This document shows, one piece after another, positions 1-8,221 of a DNA stretch of 64,000 bases (the stretch's first letter is position 1; every line of letters starts with the position of its first letter). The DNA is taken from positions 1 to 64,000 of the forward strand of contig JAIRNR010000033.1 in assembly GCA_031257915.1 (NCBI GenBank), in the 5' to 3' direction. Position numbers and translations under genes: made by a program. The notes beneath the pieces are model-generated. The model did no database searches. It saw only the letters and a list, made by a program, of their open reading frames with translations, and was not told the DNA's origin. Source of the stretch: Bacteroidales bacterium. GTDB taxonomy: Bacteria > Bacteroidota > Bacteroidia > Bacteroidales > P3.

Positions 1-3000
1 AATAATCTCAAAGTAACGGCAACTATCCCGGTACCTGCAATTGCCGACCTCACTGTTACGCTTTCGGGTATCTCCGAATTTACAGGCACACAAACAATAA
101 CTATTCCGGCAGGCAGTACTTCTGCATACACAACTCTTACCGCAAACGACGACCACGCAAAAGCAGAAAATAAAAATGTAACAATCGGAATTAGCAGCGT
201 TACAGGGCTTAGTAACGTTAATTTTACACTTGCCGAAGCAATAAATATAACCGTTTTAGACAAAGACGCAAACTGTTCAAACCCCGCCGAACCGACTGTT
301 ACGGTAGAGGCAGTTTGTGCGGGAAGTATGGCAGCCGTCATTACAGTTACAAATCACACTGATTACACATCTCCCTTATACTCCCTGTGGACAGAAGCAT
401 CCGGAGGCAGTAAGGTTGGCAGTGACAATAACACAGGCAGTATTACCGTTTCCGAAACATTTAATGAAGCAAAAACTTATTATCTGCAAGTGCATGAAAC
501 AAATGCTCCCGCAGGTTGTGATATTTCGGACAGAGCAACGGTTGTCGTAAATATAAAGGAAAAACCGTCGGATTTCAGTACTAATGTTACTAATGCCACA
601 AATGGCGAGCAGGACGGTAAAATTCGGTTTACAGCAGGGATAAAAGGGGTAAAGCCCTTTACAATCGTTCTTACGGGCAATTCCGAAAGCATAAACATGA
701 CAGGTTATATTAGCGGTGAACATAGCGATACAACATTTACGGACCTTCCGCCCGCAAGCGACTATAAAGCCGTTATTACAGGCGCAGACGGTTGCGGTGA
801 TGTTACAATAAGCAATATTACTGTTACAGAACTTGCCTGCATTCCGCCTGCAGATCCTGTTGTGAGTAGCGGTGCGCAAAATATATGTAAGGGTACAGGT
901 ACAACGCTCACAATAGGAAATTATGCAGCAGGAGTTACTTACACTCTGTACAACAGCGCAAATGCGGGTGTTGCAACAAACAGCGGCAGCTCTACCGTTA
1001 CAGTTCCGAACTATCTCCCTGCGGGAAATTATACATTGCAGGGTAGCGGATACAACGGAACAGGAGAATGTGAAACATCTTCCCAAATATCCGTACTGAC
1101 GGTAAAACCTGTTCCGAGTGAAGCCGTTGCGGCTGTTGTTCAAAAATCTTCACCTGTAACGGCTTTGGGTAAAATAAGCGTTACAACAGGAACGTTAGGT
1201 GGGATCCCTTTTACCGTAATATTAAAGAAAATTGGGGTTGACAATGACGTGGTTGCAAACAATATTACAGTCAGTCACAATTTTGAAAATCTGTCTGCCG
1301 GTTCGTACAGTGTGGTAGTTACGGCAAGTAATGGCTGCGATACGACTATTGATAATCTTACCGTAGTAAACTGCACGCCTCCCGCAGAGCCAAATGTTTC
1401 AGACGTATCAATTTGCCCCAATACTCAAGCAAATATAACTATTAACGGCTATAATGACGGCATTTTTAAATATGAGTTGTATAACGAAGCAGACGACGCT
1501 GCTATTGGAAGTGCCGTGTACGCAAACGGTGTTCTTACAACTCCCGAATTATCTGCAAATACAAATTATACAGTACGCGCAACGCTTAAAGCAACAGCGT
1601 TGGAGGGCTGTAAATACAGTTCAAAAAGCGTAAGCGTAACAATAAACGAACTTCCGATGGTAACACTTACCCCAGGTCCTGTAACATGTGCGGATTCGGG
1701 AAGTATAAAAGTGACAGTTAGCGGCGGACAACCCTATCAAGACAATAGATACGATATACGTTTAAACGGCAGTATTGATGAAAACAAGCAAATTTCGGGC
1801 TACATTTACAGGGACCTTGATGTGGCAACATATACGGTAAAAGTTATTGATAAAAACGGATGTTTCACTACCGAACAGACAACTGTATCTATAGATAAAA
1901 CGACTCCGGAAATTACGCCTGAGGTAACTCCGTCAAGTGCTGCCAATAATGACGGCTCCATTTATGTTACACTTGGAAATGCAAGTCAGGTTTCGTTAAA
2001 CAACGGCGATCCGCAAACAGCACCTTACACATTTCAAAATCTTGCCTGCGGTATTTATACGCTCGCGGCAACTTATGATGTAACAGGCTGCGAAAGCACC
2101 GTACAGGTAAAATTAAGTACTTCAGCCCCAAGAATGACATTACTTCCCGCATGGCAGGTACAGGGTGATTCTCTCACAATAACGTTTAATACGTCATCAT
2201 CGTCAATCCAAAATACTGACCTTAAATTCTACAATAACGACGATCTCTATGTATGGGGCGGAGTAGTGTTTGAAGACGACAAAAGTAAATATGTTAATTC
2301 CGGAGTGTGGGTAGATATTCCCGAAAACAAATTCAAGATGACAAAAGTAACCGATTATCTATATACATACACTATAAAAAATATGTCTTCTTTATATGAA
2401 CTTGACGGTAACAATTATCCGTTACAGGGCTGGGGGCTTCTAAAAGACGTTAAGGGTTATAAGTGGCTATTCCGCACAGCAGGGAACGGTAGCGGCAATA
2501 ATATATTGGAGGAGAAAAACAACTCAGGCGATTTTTACGAAGATATTCATTCTTTTTCCGTTCGCGTATGGGCAACAGATGTATATGAAAGAACAAATAA
2601 AGATGGTTATTATCAGTATTATCAGGGTGAAAAAGTAAAATTACTTATAGAAAAATATGTTGATAACACTCTTAATGACGGTAAGAAATATCCTGTGGAA
2701 GTAAAAATGGGGGAGACTTCGCTTTTGACGCTTGACAAAAATCTCGTTTATAACGATGAAGCAGAGGGTAAATTAGATACCGTACTTACATTATCTGCAA
2801 TGTTAAAGGATATTTTGCGTGCGTACGGCTACAGCGAGGGTGGTGCAGTTGCAAACAGTACGGATGAGTATGAACATAGCATTGAAGTAATTGCACCTGT
2901 TATCACCCTAACGCAAAGTACTGCAACTGCTAACGAAACGGATAATCGCACCAATACAATAAGTGCAACAATCCCCGTTAATTACAGACAGCAAATAAAA

Positions 3001-3543
3001 ATTGCCGTCAGTGTAGGCGGTGGTACTGAAGATACGGACTACACTTTATCTTACGATACGATAATTATTCCTGTCGGACAAAAAAGCGGTTATGCAGTTC
3101 TTACGGTTTTACCTGATGGACTTTATACCGACAGAGGCAATTTGGTAATTACTTCGGACGGTGTTGTTAGCGGTGATGTTCAATTTTCCGTAACAGGCGG
3201 TCCGCTCACACTCACAGTAGAAAACAGTGAAATTCCCACACCTGTAATTACTTCACTTGTGCCTGCCAATGATGTGGACGTTAAAAAGAACGAGACTGTA
3301 ACTATAAAGGTAAAAGCAAATAATACCGATACGGTTTATCTTTATATCAACGATGTACCGGCTAAAACTACTATTGCGGACACGTTGTGGTATGATTATA
3401 CTCCTGAAACGGCAAATGCAGACAAAATATCCGTTATTGCCAAAAACAGATATGGTTTGCAGACGGCTTTGACGCATATTATAAATGTTATCGAATGTAA
3501 TTGTGAAGAAAGATTTCGTGTTAAATTTACAGGCAACAAGTAA
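1..3543 (+). CDS. SprB-repeat cell-surface adhesin, 3' part
   Basis: The frame is open from the first base of the window, so this is the last 1,180 residues of a larger protein. The visible part starts with a Calx-beta or Ig-like beta-sandwich stretch and continues with at least four SprB-type repeats, each with the pattern G-x-PFT, a beta-rich core and a closing S/D-NGC-D/T motif (for example around nt 640-830, 1150-1370, 1690-1890 and 1930-2120). A less repetitive region (about nt 2130-2900) and another Calx-beta-like domain (about nt 2900-3200) follow. SprB repeats are known from gliding and surface adhesins of Bacteroidota that are exported by T9SS. The frame stops at 3541-3543 without the expected T9SS sorting domain, and coding-like sequence continues in another frame downstream, so the end may be broken. 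Substrate or partner unknown. Confidence 0.8.
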   Translation, partial: NNLKVTATIPVPAIADLTVTLSGISEFTGTQTITIPAGSTSAYTTLTANDDHAKAENKNVTIGISSVTGLSNVNFTLAEAINITVLDKDANCSNPAEPTVTVEAVCAGSMAAVITVTNHTDYTSPLYSLWTEASGGSKVGSDNNTGSITVSETFNEAKTYYLQVHETNAPAGCDISDRATVVVNIKEKPSDFSTNVTNATNGEQDGKIRFTAGIKGVKPFTIVLTGNSESINMTGYISGEHSDTTFTDLPPASDYKAVITGADGCGDVTISNITVTELACIPPADPVVSSGAQNICKGTGTTLTIGNYAAGVTYTLYNSANAGVATNSGSSTVTVPNYLPAGNYTLQGSGYNGTGECETSSQISVLTVKPVPSEAVAAVVQKSSPVTALGKISVTTGTLGGIPFTVILKKIGVDNDVVANNITVSHNFENLSAGSYSVVVTASNGCDTTIDNLTVVNCTPPAEPNVSDVSICPNTQANITINGYNDGIFKYELYNEADDAAIGSAVYANGVLTTPELSANTNYTVRATLKATALEGCKYSSKSVSVTINELPMVTLTPGPVTCADSGSIKVTVSGGQPYQDNRYDIRLNGSIDENKQISGYIYRDLDVATYTVKVIDKNGCFTTEQTTVSIDKTTPEITPEVTPSSAANNDGSIYVTLGNASQVSLNNGDPQTAPYTFQNLACGIYTLAATYDVTGCESTVQVKLSTSAPRMTLLPAWQVQGDSLTITFNTSSSSIQNTDLKFYNNDDLYVWGGVVFEDDKSKYVNSGVWVDIPENKFKMTKVTDYLYTYTIKNMSSLYELDGNNYPLQGWGLLKDVKGYKWLFRTAGNGSGNNILEEKNNSGDFYEDIHSFSVRVWATDVYERTNKDGYYQYYQGEKVKLLIEKYVDNTLNDGKKYPVEVKMGETSLLTLDKNLVYNDEAEGKLDTVLTLSAMLKDILRAYGYSEGGAVANSTDEYEHSIEVIAPVITLTQSTATANETDNRTNTISATIPVNYRQQIKIAVSVGGGTEDTDYTLSYDTIIIPVGQKSGYAVLTVLPDGLYTDRGNLVITSDGVVSGDVQFSVTGGPLTLTVENSEIPTPVITSLVPANDVDVKKNETVTIKVKANNTDTVYLYINDVPAKTTIADTLWYDYTPETANADKISVIAKNRYGLQTALTHIINVIECNCEERFRVKFTGNK

Positions 3544-3548
3544 TGTAA

Positions 3549-3709
3549 CGATTGAAGGACGGCTCGCGTGAAATAAAGAATAACGGTGGTGATTTTTGGC
3601 TTCCTCTGAAAGCCGATTATGCCGTAAAATTATGGATAGATAATCAGGAAGATCATAAAACAGACGGAATTTGGCGTTCCGCCTTTTTTACATGTTTATT
3701 TCATTTGTA
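3549..3709 (+). pseudogene. Possible frame-shifted tail of the adhesin
   Basis: Just after the stop at 3543, frame 3 is open from 3549 and reads as ordinary protein with a run including GGDFWLPLKADY and AVKLWID (about nt 3585-3650). No start codon or ribosome binding site belongs to it. The simplest reading is that the adhesin once continued here and lost its frame between about 3535 and 3575. The last ten or so codons overlap the relic gene on the other strand and are probably not native. Inference only. Confidence 0.35.
3671..3690 (+). terminator. Weak stem-loop with T tract
   Basis: CGGAA and TTCCG arms around 3664-3680 enclose a short loop and are followed by a run of T at 3684-3689. It could terminate the adhesin transcript, but the stem is short and overlaps the frame-3 tail. 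Confidence 0.3.
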
Positions 3710-3996
3710 AGTATTCTCTTAAATTCTTCAATATTGTTGTCGTCAGCATATCTATCACCACTTTCATTTCTTTGAGATTCTATCGTGTCCGTAAGCAAAT
3801 TCATCCATCATTTCATCAGTTAAATTATGTGTTTCCCAATACTCGTCAGTTAATTTTTTAACTTATTCTGATAGTACTGACTTAAAACATTTTTTAACTC
3901 GTTTAAACTTTCTTCACTTTTTGAGTAGTTAAACATTTGAAGCAAATGAATCTGTACCGGATTTAAGGGCGTTGACTGTTGTGCTGATGTTGCCAT
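3688..3996 (-). pseudogene. Degenerate small antitoxin-like gene
   Basis: An ATG at 3996 opens a 48-residue frame beginning MATSAQQSTPLNPVQIHLL that stops at 3850. If one base is skipped in the A-run near 3855, reading continues with LTDEYWETHNLTDEMMDEF and then, after a second shift, with a charged tail to a stop at 3688. The N-terminus (short polar start, LNPVQ, HLL-x-MF, then a Glu/Leu helix) resembles small Bacteroidota antitoxin-like proteins usually found next to PIN-domain toxins; that family assignment is from memory. No intact partner follows. A good -7 box (TATATTTG on this strand, plus-strand 4037-4044) lies 40 bases upstream, so the promoter outlived the gene. Confidence 0.45.
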
Positions 3997-4036
3997 AATG
4001 ACTGTTTTTATTTATTACGAACCTGAAATCACACTG

Positions 4037-4044
4037 CAAATATA
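4037..4044 (-). promoter_or_regulatory. -7 box for the relic small gene
   Basis: On the minus strand this reads TATATTTG, an exact match to the Bacteroidota -7 consensus TAnnTTTG. It lies about 40 bases before the ATG at 3996 and just after the terminator of the upstream operon. No clear -33 TTTG was seen. Confidence 0.4.
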
Positions 4045-4065
4045 CAATAAAAACGCAGAAAATGG

Positions 4066-4095
4066 AAAAAGGACTGCCCCTCTTGGGACAGCCCC
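4066..4095 (-). terminator. Intrinsic terminator of the SusCDEF-like operon
   Basis: On the minus strand GGGGCTG and CAGTCC arms close over a loop containing CCCAAGAGGGG and are followed by CCTTTTT. It lies 50 bases after the stop of the last gene of the operon. Nearly the same hairpin ends the paralogous plus-strand operon at 17866-17897. Confidence 0.75.
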
Positions 4096-4145
4096 TTTTC
4101 TATCGGACGGTTGCGCTTCCAAAGTTTGGCGCCGCACCCTAAAAA

Positions 4146-5318
4146 CTATTCAATAAAATTCACTGTCCAGTCAGTGGTGCATGTCCAGCTGATCTTAAAT
4201 TCTACTTTTGTGTAGGTTTTGTCGGCAAGAACCTTTATATTGCCGCCGGAATCTGCAAAATTGGATGCAGGTGTTGTCTCCGCATCACGTACTTCACCGT
4301 TCTCAAGAATATGTCCTGCGAGATAACCGTAAGAAATGCCCCAGTCGTGTGCCTGACGAACTTTAAATTCGTTATCGGCAACGAATGCCAAAGAACCGTA
4401 AGTATAAAGGGAAACACCATCAGTTGTGCTTACATAAGTAAGATCGTGGTCGGTATCCCATGAAGTACCGAGTAATGTACCGATAAATGAAAGTTTGTGA
4501 GCGTCGTCGTTGGGCTCACCCGTCATTGTAACTTCACCTGTTTTTGTCATTGTTGCAACCCATGCACCGTCAACGAGATTCATTGTAAAAGTATAAATTC
4601 CCTGCTTGTCACAAGCATCAATACTTATATTACCTCCGGCGGGAAGAAGATCCATTGTACCGGTTGTACCCTCAAACACAACACCATTTGTTCCCTGTCC
4701 CCATGAGGTAGCAACTTTTACAGTTGGAGCAGCAGTGTCGTCAACGCCAATGTCCCAAAAAGCATTATAACGAATTTTCCATTCGGAATTTGCTGCACAT
4801 TTTACATTAGTAAGAGTGTAAGTCTTTCCGTCGTTAGATGCAGTCATATCGGCATCGCCCCAGCCGAATTCGCTTCCGAACACGCTCATTTTGTTAACTT
4901 TTGCAATTACCACCTTACCAAGCACCGTTTCATAGGTAATGTGATAAACACCGTTCTCCGCTACTGAAAAAGTTCCTCCTGCTGCGAGATTATAATAATT
5001 TGCCGGCAACGCAGAGTAAGTCATTGCGAGCGTACCACCCACTTTTGTTTCAACATTGTTGTCTATAACAGTTGCTATTTGGAATGTCTTTCCTGCCTGA
5101 AGAGGAACATAGTATTCGAGCAGTGTGTTACTTACTTGCCCCGCGGCACCGTCAACGGTTTTGTGCATTATTGAAGCTGCCGCAGGCTCTGCGTACGGAG
5201 TTGCATCACCACAAATGTAAATACCGTCTTCAAGTTTTTCCTTTTCTTTCTTGCAGGATACAAGTGCCAGTATTGCAAATAATGCTACTGCGCCAATTAC
5301 CGAAAATAATTTTTTCAT
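4146..5318 (-). CDS. SusF-like starch-binding outer-membrane lipoprotein
   Basis: 390 residues. Signal peptide with lipobox LALVSC (Cys22) followed by KKEKEK, a charged stretch like the surface-export signal of Bacteroidota lipoproteins. The rest is beta-rich with three tandem modules of about 110-120 residues, each closing with patterns such as GVYHITYE, GIYTFTMN or KVEFKISWT, as in SusE/SusF C-terminal carbohydrate-binding modules. It is the last gene of a minus-strand operon, 39 bases after the SusE-like gene and ahead of a strong terminator, so it should help hold a glucan at the cell surface for the SusC/SusD transporter. The binding aromatic residues were not mapped; the exact ligand is inferred. 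Confidence 0.75.
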   Translation of the reverse strand: MKKLFSVIGAVALFAILALVSCKKEKEKLEDGIYICGDATPYAEPAAASIMHKTVDGAAGQVSNTLLEYYVPLQAGKTFQIATVIDNNVETKVGGTLAMTYSALPANYYNLAAGGTFSVAENGVYHITYETVLGKVVIAKVNKMSVFGSEFGWGDADMTASNDGKTYTLTNVKCAANSEWKIRYNAFWDIGVDDTAAPTVKVATSWGQGTNGVVFEGTTGTMDLLPAGGNISIDACDKQGIYTFTMNLVDGAWVATMTKTGEVTMTGEPNDDAHKLSFIGTLLGTSWDTDHDLTYVSTTDGVSLYTYGSLAFVADNEFKVRQAHDWGISYGYLAGHILENGEVRDAETTPASNFADSGGNIKVLADKTYTKVEFKISWTCTTDWTVNFIE

Positions 5319-5357
5319 AATTTTTTGATTTTAGTTTAATAATTTTATTTATTGCTG

Positions 5358-6437
5358 TTAATCTTTCCCTATAAACATGTAATGTCCCGTATGGGTATTT
5401 ATTTTCACAAAATATGTACCGTCCGGGACATTTATATTATCACCGCCCGGACTACCAAGTCCATACGGAAAGGTTGTTCCGCCCCAGTTCACTGTCCAGT
5501 CCTGATTAACCCTGAACTTTACTTCGCCGTTAATCGTTACATTGTCTTTTGTGTAAATGTGAGAATCATACGAGGTCGCATCCATTATAATATCGTTTGC
5601 TGCTTCCCAGCCGCCAATACCATCACCGATAATACTTACGGATGTGTATTCCGTTTCGTTCGGACTGCCGAAAGCCGCAACAGAATATGTCATCTCACCT
5701 GTGTTTACGGTAATTGTGTAATATCCCGCTGCCGCAATTGAAATATTGTTACCCGGATGCGTGAGCTTTCCTTCATCGTCCTTGCCATATACACCGGCTG
5801 AATTCCAGTCGCCAAGTGCACCTTCCACAACCTTAAATTCGCCTGCATTGCAATAGCCGCTATATACATTTCCGACTGCATATTCCTCGTCTCTGAAGAA
5901 GATAAAGAGAGGGTTATCTATGCTCCATTCGGGCGCACCGAATATATTTCCTACAAGATAGACAGGCTCGGGAATAAGTGAAATTGCAGTAACAATAGCG
6001 CGAATACTCTCGGAGTTTTTACCCACTTCGCTTATGCCGCTGCCAACCGAAACACGAACGTAAAAATCCATTTCACTCCATTCACCTACAGGAACGCCTA
6101 TTGAGTGAAATGCAGTGTTTATCGCCTTATAACTTACTTCTACGCTGTCGCTGTAAGAACTGCCGATTTTCACCGGCTTCAAATCGCCCTTTTTTGCATA
6201 TATGGAATATTGCAACAGCACTTTTGGTTGTCCGCAATCGACAAGATTATAGCGAAAGACCATTGTGCCGTTTGCAACAGATGATTTTGTTACCCCTACG
6301 GTATCAAATGGCTGCAAAACAGGTACTGTCCATGTTGAAGGGTCAGGCACGGTTATGCGGTCTTCAACTTTGTTGCACGATATTACAAATACTAAAGGCA
6401 ACAGACAAAGTGCCGAAATTTTAAATATATTTTTCAT
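5358..6437 (-). CDS. SusE-like outer-membrane lipoprotein
   Basis: About 359 residues from the ATG at 6437; an ATG three codons upstream (6446) is possible but gives a poorer signal peptide. Lipobox VFVISC is followed by NKVED. Residues 30-150 look like the SusE N-terminal Ig-like domain, and two modules follow: residues 165-250 (EPVYLVGNIFG to MTYSVA) and 260-359 (VSIIGDG to HTGHYMFIG). This is the usual SusE build of an N-terminal spacer plus two starch-binding-like domains. It lies directly downstream of the SusD gene. No hydrolase is encoded in this operon, so it may depend on the amylase locus at 25.9 kb or elsewhere. Confidence 0.75.
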   Translation of the reverse strand: MKNIFKISALCLLPLVFVISCNKVEDRITVPDPSTWTVPVLQPFDTVGVTKSSVANGTMVFRYNLVDCGQPKVLLQYSIYAKKGDLKPVKIGSSYSDSVEVSYKAINTAFHSIGVPVGEWSEMDFYVRVSVGSGISEVGKNSESIRAIVTAISLIPEPVYLVGNIFGAPEWSIDNPLFIFFRDEEYAVGNVYSGYCNAGEFKVVEGALGDWNSAGVYGKDDEGKLTHPGNNISIAAAGYYTITVNTGEMTYSVAAFGSPNETEYTSVSIIGDGIGGWEAANDIIMDATSYDSHIYTKDNVTINGEVKFRVNQDWTVNWGGTTFPYGLGSPGGDNINVPDGTYFVKINTHTGHYMFIGKD

Positions 6438-6475
6438 AATATACATATATAACTGTTTATAATGCGTTTTTATTT

Positions 6476-8176
6476 TTAGTATCCGGTATTTTGCTTCAAA
6501 TTAGTATTTGCCTGCAAGTCGGTAAGCGGAATAGGGTAGATATTAAAGTAAGCGTCAACACTCTGTCCGCTCTTTACGCCGCCTTTCCATTCCCATATAT
6601 AATCATTTGTTGTAAATCTGTTGTAACGTACAAGGTCGGTTCTGCGTTGACATTCCCAATAAAGTTCTCTTGCACGCTCGTCAAGAATATAATTAAGATC
6701 ATAGGATCCGATATTTGAAAGACCTGCTCTGCTGCGTAATTCATTGAGATAGCCAAGTGCGGTACCTTCATTTCCGCCGCTGCCGCCGCGTTTTACTGCT
6801 TCTGCATAAATCAGATATATTTCGGCAAGACGGAAAAGCGGATAATCGTTGTCGGCAAATTCGCCGTTGGGATCGTTTCCAAATACGTCTAATACTTCAT
6901 TCTCACGATGTTTCAGTACAGTGTCGCGCTGGGCACGGGTAAGAGTAGATGAGATATTGCGATATTTATATGTTGCCATACCGTAAGTATAATCAAGCGG
7001 ATAATCACCAAGGCTCTTATTTTTTCCTATAAACAGATAACGCTTGTCATCGGCAGTAAATTTATCGGAAAACTCACCCCTTGCGCGATACCCTGCCCAG
7101 TTGGCATTTGTAAAAATTCCATAATGCCAGAGTTTATCTCTGTAATTACTGTCTTTCTGATAATCGCCGTTTGAAGCACAATTTATAAGAAATGTTATGC
7201 CTCCATAACTTTTTGAATGAAGACCATCGTAGTTGAGTGAGAAAATAACTTCAGGATTGTTTTTGTTGTTATCGTTAAGAAATAAACTTTCATAAACGCC
7301 GATTTCACTTCCCGCAGTTGATGTTTTTAACGAATAGCCGGAATTTAGAACCATGTTTGCGTATGTAAGTGCTTTTGTATAGTACTCGGTATTATCGCCG
7401 GGGCTTCCGACAGGGCTTTTATAAACGTTCGCATTAAGATAAAGGCGTGCAAGAAGTGCATAAGCACCCGCCATATCCACCCTGCCGTATTCGTTTGCTT
7501 TCGGTGCCTTTAAGAGATTGTTATTTACAAGGTCAAGAAGTTCGCTCTCAACATAATCAAAAAGGTCGGAACGGCTTATTTGACGCGGCAGTCCGCCAAG
7601 TTCGTCCGCTTCGGTAAAAAACGGCGGATTGCCAAATACATCCATAAGTATCCAGTACTGAAAAGCACGCAAAAATCTTGCTTCGGCAGCATAGTAACCG
7701 ATTTCTGTTTGTTCCGCACTTGTAAGGTCATGTGTGGCAAGTTCGCTTTCGGTACAGTTAAGCAGAAAATCATTTGCATACGAAATCTGTAATAACGACT
7801 TGTTGTAAAGACCTGTTGTAAAAGCACAGGTAGAAACAAAACTCAAATTGTTAAGTTCAGGCACACCCGGATCACTCCATATACAGTGTACCTCGTCCGT
7901 CGGCATTTCCTGATGGTTAAAGAAACAGCGCAAAAAGTCGCCATTACCGCCCTCATCAAGACCTGACGCATCGGGACTGCCCGCAGGACCCTGATTGCCT
8001 GAAAGTGTCATACAGCCGTAAACCTTTGCGAGTGCCATTTTATAGCCCTCGGCATCGGCATAAACATCTTTCTTTGTTTTGTCGTTTGCAGGAAATTTGT
8101 CCAGATCCTTAATACATGCTGCAAAAACAAAAAGTGCAAGGAAAGACACCATCATAATATTAATATATCGCTTCAT
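6476..8176 (-). CDS. susD: SusD/RagB-family nutrient-binding lipoprotein
   Basis: 566 residues from the preferred ATG at 8176 (MKRYINIMM); a longer frame to 8215 adds 13 residues before the signal peptide. Lipobox VFAAC, then IKDLDKFP. TPR-type helices in the N-terminal half (YAAEARFLRAFQYW) and the conserved C-terminal block with FRLAEIYLIYAEAV and ELYWECQRRTDL, both typical of SusD. SusD proteins act as a lid on the SusC channel and bind oligosaccharide at the cell surface. The gene lies 45 bases after its SusC partner and is closely similar along its length to the SusD at 14620-16302, including the rare GSPGD and NHQE motifs, so the two loci are recent paralogues. Confidence 0.93.
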   Translation of the reverse strand: MKRYINIMMVSFLALFVFAACIKDLDKFPANDKTKKDVYADAEGYKMALAKVYGCMTLSGNQGPAGSPDASGLDEGGNGDFLRCFFNHQEMPTDEVHCIWSDPGVPELNNLSFVSTCAFTTGLYNKSLLQISYANDFLLNCTESELATHDLTSAEQTEIGYYAAEARFLRAFQYWILMDVFGNPPFFTEADELGGLPRQISRSDLFDYVESELLDLVNNNLLKAPKANEYGRVDMAGAYALLARLYLNANVYKSPVGSPGDNTEYYTKALTYANMVLNSGYSLKTSTAGSEIGVYESLFLNDNNKNNPEVIFSLNYDGLHSKSYGGITFLINCASNGDYQKDSNYRDKLWHYGIFTNANWAGYRARGEFSDKFTADDKRYLFIGKNKSLGDYPLDYTYGMATYKYRNISSTLTRAQRDTVLKHRENEVLDVFGNDPNGEFADNDYPLFRLAEIYLIYAEAVKRGGSGGNEGTALGYLNELRSRAGLSNIGSYDLNYILDERARELYWECQRRTDLVRYNRFTTNDYIWEWKGGVKSGQSVDAYFNIYPIPLTDLQANTNLKQNTGY

Positions 8177-8221
8177 ATAATTATTTTTTATTTTATTAAA
8201 TATATCATAACTCATTTAACA

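Noticed and set aside
376-1143. 255-codon open frame on the minus strand
   Set aside because: It lies wholly inside the adhesin gene, is rich in Cys/Ile/Arg from the reverse of Thr/Val-rich codons, and has no start context or homology pattern.
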